Assembly (NCBI GenBank): GCA_021203545.1
Contig: JAJQAZ010000057.1
Span: 1 to 33,312, forward strand
DNA length: 33,312 bases
Direction of reading: 5' to 3'
Origin: Tannerellaceae bacterium
Lineage (GTDB): Bacteria > Bacteroidota > Bacteroidia > Bacteroidales > Tannerellaceae
Shown here: positions 24,281 through 32,273 of the stretch, one piece after another
Layout: each line of letters starts with the position of its first letter
Numbering within the stretch: position 1 is the first letter of the stretch
Notes under the pieces: model-generated
Told to the model about the DNA's origin: nothing
What the model saw: the letters and a program-made list of their open reading frames with translations, nothing else
Databases searched by the model: none
Made by a program: the position numbers and the translations under genes

Positions 24281-26173
24281 ATGAAAAGAGAAATCAAATT
24301 CAGTTTGGTCTTCAGAGACATGTGGCAGTCAGCCGGTAAATATGTGCCTCGTGTAGACCAGCTAACCCAGGTGGCCCCTGCTATTATAGAAATGGGATGT
24401 TTTGACAGAGTAGAAACAAATGGCGGTGGTTTTGAACAGGTAAATTTATTATTCGGAGAGAATCCAAATACAGCCGTGCGCGAATGGACACAGCCGTTCA
24501 ACGATGCAGGTATTCAGACCCATATGCTTGACCGTGCCCTGAACGGATTACGGATGAGTCCGGTTCCGGCAGATGTACGCCAGTTGTTCTATAAAGTAAA
24601 GAAAGCCCAGGGAACCGATATTACCCGTACTTTCTGCGGACTGAACGATGTACGCAACATTGCTCCTTCTATCAAGTATGCAAAAGCAGCCGGAATGATC
24701 TCGCAATGTGCGTTGAGTATTACCCACTCGCCGATCCATACTGTAGAATATTATACCAATATGGCTTATGAACTGATCGAACTGGGTGCCGATGAAATCT
24801 GTATCAAAGATATGGCAGGTATCGGTCGTCCGTGGTCATTGGGCCAGATCGTAAAAAATATCAAAACAAAATATCCGGACATTGTTATCCAATACCATAG
24901 CCACGCCGGCCCCGGTTTTAGTGTAGCTTCTATTCTGGAAGTATGCGATGCCGGTTGCGACTATATCGATGTAGGTATGGAACCGTTGTCATGGGGTACC
25001 GGACATGCGGATATCCTGACTGTACAGGCCATGCTGAAAGATGCCGGTTACCAGGTGAAAGATATCAACATGGAAGCTTACATGAAAGTAAGAAGCATGG
25101 TACAGGAATTTATGGACGATTTCTTAGGCCTGTATATCAGCCCGAAGAACCGTTTGATGAACTCCCTGTTGATTGGTCCGGGTCTGCCGGGGGGTATGAT
25201 GGGTAGCTTAATGGCCGACCTTGAAAAGAACCTGGAGTCGATCAATAAAACAAAAACGAAAAACAACCAGCCGCTGATGACACAGGATCAGTTACTGATC
25301 AAATTGTTTGACGAAGTAGCTTATGTATGGCCCCGTGTAGGTTATCCTCCATTGGTAACACCGTTCAGCCAGTATGTGAAGAATCTGGCCTTAATGAATG
25401 TAATGCAGATGGAAAAAGGGAAAGCACGCTGGGGTATGATTGCGGATGATATCTGGGATATGATCCTGGGTAAAGCAGGCCGTCTGCCGGGTCCGCTGGC
25501 TCCTGAAATTATCGAGAAAGCAAAAGCGGAAGGACGTGAATTCTTTGAGGGCGATCCGCAACAGAACTATCCGGATGCATTGGATAAGTACCGGAAACTG
25601 ATGAATGAAAAACAGTGGGAAACCGGCCAGGACGACGAAGAACTGTTCGAATATGCGATGCACCCGGCACAATACGAAGCGTACCGTTCCGGAAAAGCGA
25701 AAGTAGAATTCAAAGCAGATGTAGCTCAACGTAAAGCGGCACAGAATAAAGCTGCTCAACCGGTGGCGGCTCCTGCTCAACAACAAGCAATGGCATTGCC
25801 TACAACTCCACAGGTATTAACAGTAGATGTAAACGGACAACCTTACCGGGTAACTGTTGCATTCGGCGAAACTGCTGATACGCCTGCTGCTCCTGCTGCC
25901 GCACCAGCCGCAGCCGCTGCTGCACCGGCTCCTGCCGGAGCGGGAAAAAATGTAGAATCTCCGCTGGAAGGTAAATTCTTCCTGGTGAAAGCTGCCGGCG
26001 AAACTCCGTTAAAAGTAGGGGATACTGTAAAAGAAGGAGATGTTCTTTGCTATGTAGAGGCTATGAAAACCTACAATGCCGTACGGGCTGAATTTGGTGG
26101 AACAATCACTTCTATTGCTCTGAACCCGGGTGATGCTGTATCTGAAGATGATGTTATAATGACTATACAGTAA
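24281..26173 (+). CDS. oadA: Biotin-dependent decarboxylase alpha subunit (OadA type)
   Basis: The alpha subunit moves the carboxyl group from oxaloacetate (or a related acid) onto its own biotin. Residues about 5-290 form the carboxyltransferase TIM barrel, with R12-D13, carboxylation-type lysine K176 in IKDMAG, and metal ligands H206 and H208 in YHSHAG. Residues about 300-470 are the PYC/OadA conserved domain. After an Ala/Pro-rich linker (about 533-555) comes the biotinyl domain with biotinylated K596 in EAMKT. The usual barrel phrase RDGHQS is RDMWQS here, so this is the divergent Bacteroidetes branch and the substrate should be left open (oxaloacetate, methylmalonyl-CoA or pyruvate exchange). 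The stop overlaps the oadB ATG by one base. BirA in this window should biotinylate it. Confidence 0.93.
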   Translation: MKREIKFSLVFRDMWQSAGKYVPRVDQLTQVAPAIIEMGCFDRVETNGGGFEQVNLLFGENPNTAVREWTQPFNDAGIQTHMLDRALNGLRMSPVPADVRQLFYKVKKAQGTDITRTFCGLNDVRNIAPSIKYAKAAGMISQCALSITHSPIHTVEYYTNMAYELIELGADEICIKDMAGIGRPWSLGQIVKNIKTKYPDIVIQYHSHAGPGFSVASILEVCDAGCDYIDVGMEPLSWGTGHADILTVQAMLKDAGYQVKDINMEAYMKVRSMVQEFMDDFLGLYISPKNRLMNSLLIGPGLPGGMMGSLMADLEKNLESINKTKTKNNQPLMTQDQLLIKLFDEVAYVWPRVGYPPLVTPFSQYVKNLALMNVMQMEKGKARWGMIADDIWDMILGKAGRLPGPLAPEIIEKAKAEGREFFEGDPQQNYPDALDKYRKLMNEKQWETGQDDEELFEYAMHPAQYEAYRSGKAKVEFKADVAQRKAAQNKAAQPVAAPAQQQAMALPTTPQVLTVDVNGQPYRVTVAFGETADTPAAPAAAPAAAAAAPAPAGAGKNVESPLEGKFFLVKAAGETPLKVGDTVKEGDVLCYVEAMKTYNAVRAEFGGTITSIALNPGDAVSEDDVIMTIQ

Positions 26174-27408
26174 TGAAAGAAATATTTGAAAGACTATATG
26201 ATATGACTGCGTTCAGCAATATTATTGCCGAACCGCAGTTCCTTATCATGTACGCTCTGGCTTTCCTTTTGCTTTACCTGGGAATCAAGAAACAGTATGA
26301 ACCGCTTTTGCTGATTCCGATCGCATTTGGGGTACTACTGGCAAACTTTCCGGGTGGTGATATGGGGGTAATACAAGCCAATGAAAATGGAATGGTTTTG
26401 ATACAGGGAGTAGAGAAAAATATATGGCATATGCCTCTGCATGATATTGCCCATGAAATGGGCATCATGAACTTTCTCTATTATATGCTGATTAAAACCG
26501 GATTCCTGCCTCCCATTATTTTTATGGGAGTTGGTGCACTAACCGACTTTGGGCCTATGTTGCGTAACCTGCGCCTCTCTATCTTTGGAGCGGCTGCTCA
26601 GTTGGGTATATTTACCGTATTGTTGGTAGCTATTTTGTTAGGATTTACTCCGGAAGAAGCCGGGTCGCTGGGTATTATTGGTGGTGCCGATGGTCCCACG
26701 GCGATCTTTACAACGATTAAACTGGCTCCTCATCTGTTAGGTCCGATTGCTATTGCGGCTTATTCGTATATGGCGTTGGTTCCGGTGATTATTCCATTGG
26801 TGGTAAACCTATTCTGTTCCAAGAAAGAGTTGATGATCAATATGAAGGAACAGGAAAAGAAATACCCTTCAGATACAGAGATCAAAAATATGCAGACGTT
26901 GAAGATCATTTTCCCAATTGTGGTAACAACTGTAGTTGCTTTGTTTGTGCCCAGTGCTGTGCCATTGATTGGTATGCTTATGTTTGGTAACCTGGTGAAA
27001 GAAGTAGGTACCAATACATTCCGTTTGTTTGATGCCGCTTCTAACAGTATAATGAATGCTGCTACCATTTTCCTGGGATTATGCGTAGGTGCAACAATGA
27101 CTGTTGAAGCGTTCCTGAACTGGACAACGATCGGAATTATTGTAGGTGGTTTCCTTGCTTTTGCATTATCTATTACCGGAGGTATCTTCTTTGTGAAACT
27201 ATTCAATCTGTTTACTAAGAAAAAGATCAATCCGCTGATTGGTGCAACCGGACTAAGTGCCGTACCTATGGCATCCCGTGTAGCCAATGAGATCGCATTA
27301 AAACACGATCCCAAAAATCATGTGTTACAATATTGCATGGCAAGTAATATCTCCGGTGTGATCGGTTCGGCTGTTGCGGCCGGGGTACTAATCTCGTTCC
27401 TGGGGTAA
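26173..27408 (+). CDS. oadB: Na+-translocating decarboxylase beta subunit (OadB)
   Basis: The beta subunit decarboxylates carboxybiotin and uses the energy to pump Na+ out through the inner membrane. The 411-residue polytopic protein has the key region LGIIGGADGPTAIFTTIKLAP, with the conserved Asp in the membrane, and a second conserved region GATGLSAVPMASRVANE. About ten hydrophobic segments are visible. Its start overlaps the oadA stop (TAATG), so translation is coupled. A strong terminator follows. The operon would couple a fermentative decarboxylation to a sodium gradient. Confidence 0.95.
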   Translation: MKEIFERLYDMTAFSNIIAEPQFLIMYALAFLLLYLGIKKQYEPLLLIPIAFGVLLANFPGGDMGVIQANENGMVLIQGVEKNIWHMPLHDIAHEMGIMNFLYYMLIKTGFLPPIIFMGVGALTDFGPMLRNLRLSIFGAAAQLGIFTVLLVAILLGFTPEEAGSLGIIGGADGPTAIFTTIKLAPHLLGPIAIAAYSYMALVPVIIPLVVNLFCSKKELMINMKEQEKKYPSDTEIKNMQTLKIIFPIVVTTVVALFVPSAVPLIGMLMFGNLVKEVGTNTFRLFDAASNSIMNAATIFLGLCVGATMTVEAFLNWTTIGIIVGGFLAFALSITGGIFFVKLFNLFTKKKINPLIGATGLSAVPMASRVANEIALKHDPKNHVLQYCMASNISGVIGSAVAAGVLISFLG

Positions 27409-27433
27409 GGTTTGTTTTTTCCATAGATAAAAT

Positions 27434-27465
27434 AAAAGGAACGCAAATTGCTTTGCGTTCCTTTT
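27434..27465. terminator. Bidirectional terminator between oadB and folE
   Basis: A perfect 14-bp stem (AAAAGGAACGCAAA at 27434-27447 with 27452-27465) closes a TTGC loop. T-runs lie on both strands, so it can end both the oadGAB and the convergent folE transcripts. Confidence 0.9.
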
Positions 27466-27487
27466 TGTATATTATAGTACAGGTAAA

Positions 27488-28078
27488 TTACCTGTTATTT
27501 TTTATCAGATTCATGAATTCTTCACGGGTTTTTGCCTGTTGGAAGAAACCGGTGAAGTCGGACGTTGTAGTCAGTGAATTTTGTTTTTCTACACCCCGCA
27601 TTTGCATACACATGTGTTGTGCTTCCACAACGACCATTACTCCTAATGGATTCAATGTTTTTTGTATACAATCCTTTATTTGTAACGTAAGCCGTTCCTG
27701 TATTTGCAGGCGGCGGGCAAAAATATCCACAATACGGGGTATTTTGCTCAGTCCGGTAATGTATTTATTCGGGATATAAGCCACATGTACTTTTCCGAAA
27801 AAAGGAAGCATATGGTGTTCGCACAGGGAAAAGAAATCAATATCTTTCACTATCACCATTTGCTTGTAATCTTCTTCCAGAAATTTGGCCGAAGCCAGTA
27901 CGGCACAAGGATCTTCGTTGTATCCTTTGGTAAGGTACTGCATGGCTTTCGCTACCCGTTCCGGCGTCTTTATCAATCCTTCGCGATCCGTGTCCTCACC
28001 CAGTAACTCAATTATTTTTTTATAATGAGTCTGTAGTTCAGTGCAGGTACTCAGTTGTTCGTCTGTAATTTGTTTCAT
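27488..28078 (-). CDS. folE: GTP cyclohydrolase I
   Basis: FolE converts GTP to dihydroneopterin triphosphate, the first step of folate (and pterin) synthesis. The 196-residue protein shows [16 protein letters not shown], the zinc and active-site block [46 protein letters not shown], and a C-terminal CMQMRGVEK. Length is normal. It lies 19 nt downstream of the SPOR gene, so the two are likely co-transcribed. Confidence 0.97.
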   Translation of the reverse strand: MKQITDEQLSTCTELQTHYKKIIELLGEDTDREGLIKTPERVAKAMQYLTKGYNEDPCAVLASAKFLEEDYKQMVIVKDIDFFSLCEHHMLPFFGKVHVAYIPNKYITGLSKIPRIVDIFARRLQIQERLTLQIKDCIQKTLNPLGVMVVVEAQHMCMQMRGVEKQNSLTTTSDFTGFFQQAKTREEFMNLIKNNR

Positions 28079-28097
28079 TATTTGTCCGTACTATCTA

Positions 28098-28631
28098 CTA
28101 ATAATCCCAATTGTTTTCACTCTGATAATGATCATATACCGGGATTCTTACTTCTTCTTTAACGATGTACATCTCCTTACTAAACTTAGGAAACGCATCG
28201 GATAATTGTCGCAACAGGTAATAAGCCTGTTCCTGCGATCCAAAGTCGCCCACACGCAATCTCCAGAAAGGTGCGTTGTAGGTAACATAGGTTTGCACTT
28301 CAGGGAAGTGTTCTTTTACTTCTTTCTCTTTACGGAATGCTTCGTCTTTCGAGCTACGCTGATTGTTACCCGAAAAAACCTGAACCCTGTATCCCTGGCT
28401 CTTAACATAGTTTACATTGTCTCCTCTTTCGATGTTTGAACCGGAAAGCCGTGCTCCAACCAAATTCCGGATTCCCGGAGACTGGTTAACGATTACCTCG
28501 CCTTTTCCCGGGCTTCTATCAGCTAACGCATCGAAAATAGTAGACTGCTCTAAATTAAGGCCCTGAGCCGACAGATTAAACACCCCGGCTAAAGACATCA
28601 ACACTCCTATGATATAAATATCTCTTTTCAT
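28098..28631 (-). CDS. SPOR-domain periplasmic protein
   Basis: A 177-residue exported protein. The signal peptide (MKRDIYIIGVLMSLAGVFNLSAQG) ends near residue 23. A SPOR domain covers about residues 90-170 (GYRVQVFSGNNQRSSKDEAF, EVQTYVTYNAPFWRLRVGDF, AYYLLRQLSDAFP). SPOR domains bind peptidoglycan stripped of stem peptides, often at division sites. The surrounding order DUF1599, DoxX-like, tpiA, SPOR, folE matches what I recall around BT_3927-3931 of Bacteroides thetaiotaomicron, so this is a conserved neighbourhood. Confidence 0.88.
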   Translation of the reverse strand: MKRDIYIIGVLMSLAGVFNLSAQGLNLEQSTIFDALADRSPGKGEVIVNQSPGIRNLVGARLSGSNIERGDNVNYVKSQGYRVQVFSGNNQRSSKDEAFRKEKEVKEHFPEVQTYVTYNAPFWRLRVGDFGSQEQAYYLLRQLSDAFPKFSKEMYIVKEEVRIPVYDHYQSENNWDY

Positions 28632-28670
28632 ACACTCTTCTTAACTTAATTTAGTAGCACATATATTTAT

Positions 28671-28841
28671 AAGTAGTTAAGTAGTCATCAGCCACTTTGT
28701 GGCTTAGTAGTTATCACTCACTTCGTTCGTTAGTAGTTATCGTTCGCTTCGCTCACTGGTAGAAATTTTTTATTCTTTATATTTCTACTTGACTACTAAG
28801 CCTCGCAGAGACTGATAACTCCTTTGACTCCTTAACTACTT
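28671..28841. repeat. Nested inverted repeat with three tandem 26-bp units
   Basis: Outer ends 28671-28686 and 28826-28841 pair over 15 of 16 bases (AAGTAGTTAAGTAGTC). Inside, 28701-28711 pairs with 28792-28802 (GGCTTAGTAGT, 11 of 11) and 28759-28766 with 28781-28788 (GTAGAAAT, 8 of 8). The left half consists of three 26-bp tandem units at 28679-28704, 28705-28730 and 28731-28756, each beginning with a variant of TAGTAGTTAT. It occupies the tpiA-SPOR gap and has the size and shape of a miniature non-coding element. Confidence 0.75.
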
Positions 28842-28848
28842 TTTAAAA

Positions 28849-29604
28849 TCAAAATGCTTCAATAATAGGCAGGAAGTTCTCTACCGAAAGGGAAGCTCCA
28901 CCGATCAGACCGCCGTCTACATCAGGTTTTGCGACCAGTTCTTTGGCATTTCCGGCATTCATACTTCCGCCGTACAGGATAGAACAGTTGTCTGCAATTG
29001 TTTGTTCATACTTTCCGGCGATCGTCTGACGAATATGAGCGTGTATTTCCTGGGCCTGGTCTGCAGTAGCCGTTTTACCGGTTCCGATCGCCCAAACAGG
29101 TTCGTAAGCGATTACGATTTTGCTGAAATCTTCAGCGGAAAGATCAAATAAAGAACCTTTGATCTGCTCGTCTACCACATCAAAATGTTTACCTGCTTCT
29201 CTTTCTTCCAATACCTCACCGATACAGAAAATAGGAGTCAGTCCATTTGCCAGGGCCAGATTCACTTTGGTTTTCAGAATCTCAGCAGTTTCACCATAAT
29301 ACTGGCGTCTTTCAGAGTGGCCAAGGATCACATATTTAGCCCCTGTCGAAGCTACCATAGCAGCAGAAACTTCTCCTGTATAAGCACCTTTTTCATGATC
29401 TGCGCAGTTCTGTGCAGCAATACCGATCTTACCGGTATCAATCGCATCAGCCACACACGCCAGGTGAGTGAACGGAGTACCCACTATTACGTCGCATTTA
29501 GGAGTTTTGTCTTTTAATGCCTCGTTCAATCCTTTTGCCAAAGCCAGACCTTCCTGGAGGGTTGTATTCATTTTCCAGTTTCCGGCAATAATGTTCTTTC
29601 TCAT
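28849..29604 (-). CDS. tpiA: Triosephosphate isomerase
   Basis: TpiA interconverts dihydroxyacetone phosphate and glyceraldehyde 3-phosphate in glycolysis. The 251-residue TIM barrel has substrate Lys11 in GNWKMN, His96 in ILGHSERR, catalytic Glu168 in [11 protein letters not shown], and the phosphate loops [10 protein letters not shown] and LIGGASL. Length is normal. It lies downstream of the BT_3928-type gene in a leftward group; the repeat element at 28671-28841 separates it from the SPOR gene. Confidence 0.97.
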   Translation of the reverse strand: MRKNIIAGNWKMNTTLQEGLALAKGLNEALKDKTPKCDVIVGTPFTHLACVADAIDTGKIGIAAQNCADHEKGAYTGEVSAAMVASTGAKYVILGHSERRQYYGETAEILKTKVNLALANGLTPIFCIGEVLEEREAGKHFDVVDEQIKGSLFDLSAEDFSKIVIAYEPVWAIGTGKTATADQAQEIHAHIRQTIAGKYEQTIADNCSILYGGSMNAGNAKELVAKPDVDGGLIGGASLSVENFLPIIEAF

Positions 29605-29634
29605 AATTCAAATAAAATTAAATATGTAATAAAC

Positions 29635-29775
29635 TTATATTGTTTCTTCGTCTTTCTCTTCCTCTTCGGTTTTCTTCCTTCTGCGGTTACGAAAATAATC
29701 GTATATCCAAATCAGCAGCAAAGGTAAGGTAAAACTTAATAGGTTGGTTCTTAACCGGCGGTGTTGTTTCCCTAT
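29635..29775 (-). CDS. Possible 46-residue single-pass membrane protein, no ATG
   Basis: Between the BT_3928-type gene and tpiA one minus-strand frame reads IGKQHRRLRTNLLSFTLPLL, then LIWIYDYF, a basic FRNRRRKK and an acidic EEEEKDEE, ending at 29635. This is a sensible small membrane protein: basic N-terminus, one hydrophobic helix, charged cytosolic tail. The frame has no ATG, GTG or suitable TTG: the codon at the expected start is ATA (29773-29775), and a stop lies eight codons earlier. It could be a start-codon mutant, an ATA or reinitiation start after the upstream stop, or chance. The composition argues weakly for a real or recently lost gene. Confidence 0.35.
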   Translation of the reverse strand: MGKQHRRLRTNLLSFTLPLLLIWIYDYFRNRRRKKTEEEEKDEETI

Positions 29776-29785
29776 TTCATTCTCT

Positions 29786-30937
29786 TTACCATTTTAAATA
29801 ACTGTTTATAACATTTGCTATGTTTTCTTCCTCCGGAATATCTTTGTAGTGCCACTTTTTCAGGATCGTACCTTCCCGCAGCAATATCATGCCCGGATTC
29901 GAACGGACCATTGATTTGAGCAGTGTTTCGTCGGCCAGCAGGTATTCGTATTCGGCACCCGTATAATCTGTCCAGCGCCGGATCGCCTCGTTTCCGGAAG
30001 CCGTCACACAATAGAACGGAATGTCATGGTCCATACTATAATCGTATACATTATTAATCTCGTCAATCCGTTCGTCGCTTGCTTTTTCCAGCCGCGGAGC
30101 AATAATCAGGATCAGCGGGCCGGGGTGGTTCAATAGCTCCCGGGTTACGTCGTCGTCTTTCCGGTTATAAATATGAAAATCCTCTATTTCCGGGCGGAAC
30201 CCCTCTTTTATCAGTTTCGTCTTCGCTTCAATAAATGTCCAGGAAGTGTCGTTGGCCGGATAATTTTCGAGTGTAAACTCTTTCTTTACCCCGTCTTTTG
30301 CATAAATAAAACTATATTGGTACTCATCCTCTTCCGCGTCTTCGGGAATCGCCATCAGTTCAGTAATATTAATACCTGTCTTATAGGGCAGAAAGTCAAT
30401 AACCGGCAGATGATAATAATTATACCAGCAGAAACCAAGGCAATAAATATAGGAAAAGAAGAAAATAAACCAGAATGCCCGGTAGGTATATACCTGGAAT
30501 AAACGCTGATTGTAAATCAGAATAACCACCGAAGCCCCCATCAGCACAAGGTTCTTGAAGAAAGTCTCCCAGTTGCTGATCACCACCGCGTCACCAAAAC
30601 ATCCACAATCCGATACCGGATTAAAAATAGCCAGGTAAAGTGTCAGTGGAGTCATCACCAACATAAAGAAAAAGATCAGGATAGAGGTAAAACGGCGGTA
30701 AACACCTAACAGGATACAGATTCCCAGGGTGAATTCCAATGCACTCAGGTTGAAAGAAAGGAGAACAGAGAACGGTTTAAAAAAGTCCAGCCCGAAAGAG
30801 GTCAGATAATCATCTATCTTGATCGCTCCTCCCACCGGGTCTACTGCCTTTACAAAACCGGAAAAGATAAATACCACTCCGACTAACGGGCGGCAAGCCT
30901 CTGCTGCAATTTTGATAACCCTCTCTTTCATTGACAT
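29786..30937 (-). CDS. BT_3928-type DoxX/MauE-like membrane protein with thioredoxin-like tail
   Basis: A 383-residue inner-membrane protein. The first 200 residues have five or so membrane helices of the DoxX/MauE type, with SGFVKAVDPVGGAIKIDDYL and a CGCFGD cysteine pair in a membrane loop, as expected for redox partners. Residues about 205-380 form a soluble domain whose end (YLLADETLLKSMVRSNPGMILLREG) looks like a thioredoxin-fold remnant but without a CxxC. Bacteroides homologues carry the name BT_3928 family. An electron-transfer or thiol-handling role is inference. It starts 3 nt after the DUF1599 gene. Confidence 0.82.
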   Translation of the reverse strand: MSMKERVIKIAAEACRPLVGVVFIFSGFVKAVDPVGGAIKIDDYLTSFGLDFFKPFSVLLSFNLSALEFTLGICILLGVYRRFTSILIFFFMLVMTPLTLYLAIFNPVSDCGCFGDAVVISNWETFFKNLVLMGASVVILIYNQRLFQVYTYRAFWFIFFFSYIYCLGFCWYNYYHLPVIDFLPYKTGINITELMAIPEDAEEDEYQYSFIYAKDGVKKEFTLENYPANDTSWTFIEAKTKLIKEGFRPEIEDFHIYNRKDDDVTRELLNHPGPLILIIAPRLEKASDERIDEINNVYDYSMDHDIPFYCVTASGNEAIRRWTDYTGAEYEYLLADETLLKSMVRSNPGMILLREGTILKKWHYKDIPEEENIANVINSYLKW

Positions 30938-30940
30938 ATC

Positions 30941-31486
30941 TTACTCTTCTTCGAATACCAGTTTTATCAGTCCGAACAATGCATAGTTAATCATATCCAT
31001 ATAATTAGCGTCCACTCCTTCCGATACCAGGGTTTTGCCTCCATGGCTTTCAATCTCCTTTGTCCGGTATATCTTCATCAATATCAGGTCTGTATATGAA
31101 CTGATCCGCATGCTTCGCCATGCTTCGTCATAATCATGGTTCTTTTTGTACATCAGTTCTTTGGTCTCTGTCATATGTTTATCATACAATTCCATTGCCT
31201 TTTCCACAGATATATCGGTCGTATCGGCAAATCCGAGTTCCAGTTGTATCAGCCCTATCACACCATAATTAACAATCGCAACGAATTCAGGTTTAATCCC
31301 TTCATCCACTTTGCTCACTTTTTTAATCTCCAGACTCCGTATCCGGTTGGCTTTAATAAAGATCTGGTCGGTAACCGATTCCGGCCGCATAATACGCCAC
31401 GAAGGACCGTAATCCTTCAGTTTTTTCTCAAACAACTCCCGGCACTGCGAGATAACCGTCTCAAATTGCTGTACTGTATCAGGCAT
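30941..31486 (-). CDS. DUF1599 domain protein
   Basis: A 181-residue protein with two copies of the DUF1599 block (also called nucleotide modification associated domain 1): CRELFEKKLKDYGPSWRIMRP at about 14-34 and YDKHMTETKELMYKKNHDYDEAWRSMR about 105-131, each followed by a helix-rich part with TDLILMKIYR-like sequence. The internal duplication is plain to see. The biochemical role is unknown in Bacteroidales. It leads the leftward group with the BT_3928-type gene; a -7 element (TATATTTG) lies just upstream. Confidence 0.85.
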   Translation of the reverse strand: MPDTVQQFETVISQCRELFEKKLKDYGPSWRIMRPESVTDQIFIKANRIRSLEIKKVSKVDEGIKPEFVAIVNYGVIGLIQLELGFADTTDISVEKAMELYDKHMTETKELMYKKNHDYDEAWRSMRISSYTDLILMKIYRTKEIESHGGKTLVSEGVDANYMDMINYALFGLIKLVFEEE

Positions 31487-31507
31487 GATAACAAATTATT
31501 TAATCCA

Positions 31508-31515
31508 CAAATATA
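31508..31515 (-). promoter_or_regulatory. -7 element upstream of the DUF1599 gene
   Basis: The minus strand reads TATATTTG, an exact TAnnTTTG match 21 nt before the ATG at 31486. Confidence 0.5.
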
Positions 31516-31633
31516 ACTCATTCTACCCTAACTACCATACCGGATGTTAAAATCGTTTGTTTTGAATGAATAGAGCAGAATCAATCCCCGGTCCGCTTCG
31601 GGGTTCATAGAGTGGGGGTTGGTGTTTACTGCC

Positions 31634-31699
31634 ACGGGTTTCACCCGCGGTTATTGGCTAAGGCCGATCTACGATTCACATTCAAGCCCTCCGGGCTTA
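31634..31699. repeat. Diverged copy B of the 13403-13574 element
   Basis: CGGGTTTCACCCGCGGTTA at 31635-31653 is identical to 13532-13550 in the right arm of copy A. TCACATTCAAG at 31676-31686 matches 13552-13562, and the end hairpin AAGCCC/GGGCTT (31684-31698) is the counterpart of 13560-13574. About 22 nt are inserted between the two blocks and the left arm is not recognisable. A shorter piece, TTAGTCACCTTCAA, lies at 31836-31849 (one mismatch). Confidence 0.75.
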
Positions 31700-31850
31700 C
31701 AATCTGTAACTTTTCCGATTTTACATTTTAGTTTTTACATAGACTCTTCCACACCGGGGCTATGAACAGGAAGCCGCTCTGCGGTTGAGGCTGTGTAGGA
31801 TATCCTGTTTCCCTGGTCGCAAGCTTCACTGGGGATTAGTCACCTTCAAT

Positions 31851-31860
31851 CCCCCCCCCC
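31851..31860 (+). repeat. Homopolymer of ten C in a non-coding repeat region
   Basis: Ten C directly follow the partial repeat TTAGTCACCTTCAAT and precede an ATG that opens only a 23-codon frame. It is the second ten-base G/C run in the window. It lies in gene-free DNA and no nearby coding start depends on it. Confidence 0.85.
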
Positions 31861-31888
31861 ATGAAGCCTTTGGAAAGTGGTATTATTC

Positions 31889-32149
31889 CGCCCCTGATAA
31901 GGGGCAGTTTAGTTAAGCCCACGGCAGAATGAGCGCAGCGAATGGCACCGTGGGTTAATATATACCCCGTTTATTCGGGCTGAAGGCCCAACTAAAAACA
32001 GCTCCAAATTCATTTCCGGCATCTTAATTCATTCGTAATTATAGGGTTGCCCTTTCAGGGCGCAGGTCGTATCTGTTGTCTTATCCCACGGTGGCATTCG
32101 CTATGCTCATTCTGCCGTGGGCTAAACTAAGTTGCCCTTTTCAAGGGCG
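31889..32149. repeat. Long inverted repeat (about 69 bp arms, 125 bp spacer)
   Basis: The left arm 31889-31957 is about 85-90 percent identical to the reverse complement of the right arm (about 32082-32149), including a 17-base identical core GCCCACGGCAGAATGAG. Each arm has its own hairpins: GCCCC/GGGGC (31890-31905), GCCC/GGGC (32134-32148), and CCCACGG/CCGTGGG (31918-31954 and 32085-32121). The spacer holds another small hairpin (GCCCTTTCAGGGC, 32049-32061). With copy B and other hairpins it fills the gene-free stretch 31487-32273. No transposase frame is present. Confidence 0.85.
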
Positions 32150-32225
32150 AAATCCATATAAAATATATCTATATGTCAGAGCAACGCCAGGGCCTAAGAT
32201 AGTGTAGGCTGGACCGGATAAGATA

Positions 32226-32244
32226 TGTATAGAGAGTAACTCTC
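32226..32244 (+). repeat. Second copy of the TGTATAGAGAGT motif
   Basis: TGTATAGAGAGT-AA-CTCTC repeats the motif at 13601-13619 and can form a small hairpin. It lies between the long inverted repeat and the 3' end of the minus-strand regulator gene. Confidence 0.55.
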
Positions 32245-32273
32245 AAAAGGGGAGATAAATCCCTTATTCGCTA

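Noticed and set aside
26760-27314. A 184-codon minus-strand frame opposite oadB
   Set aside because: Antisense shadow of a conserved membrane protein gene; hydrophobic content mirrors the sense strand.
28679-28756. A CRISPR-like array in the 26-bp units
   Set aside because: The units are directly adjacent with no spacers, only three copies, and no cas genes are in the window.
29772-30011. A 79-codon minus-strand frame at the end of the BT_3928-type gene
   Set aside because: It is a shifted-frame shadow of the clearly coding BT_3928-type gene, with Arg/Gly-rich composition.
31861-31932. A 23-codon frame starting with ATG right after the C10 tract
   Set aside because: Too short, entirely inside repeat DNA, with no recognisable features, so a phase-variable start is not supported.
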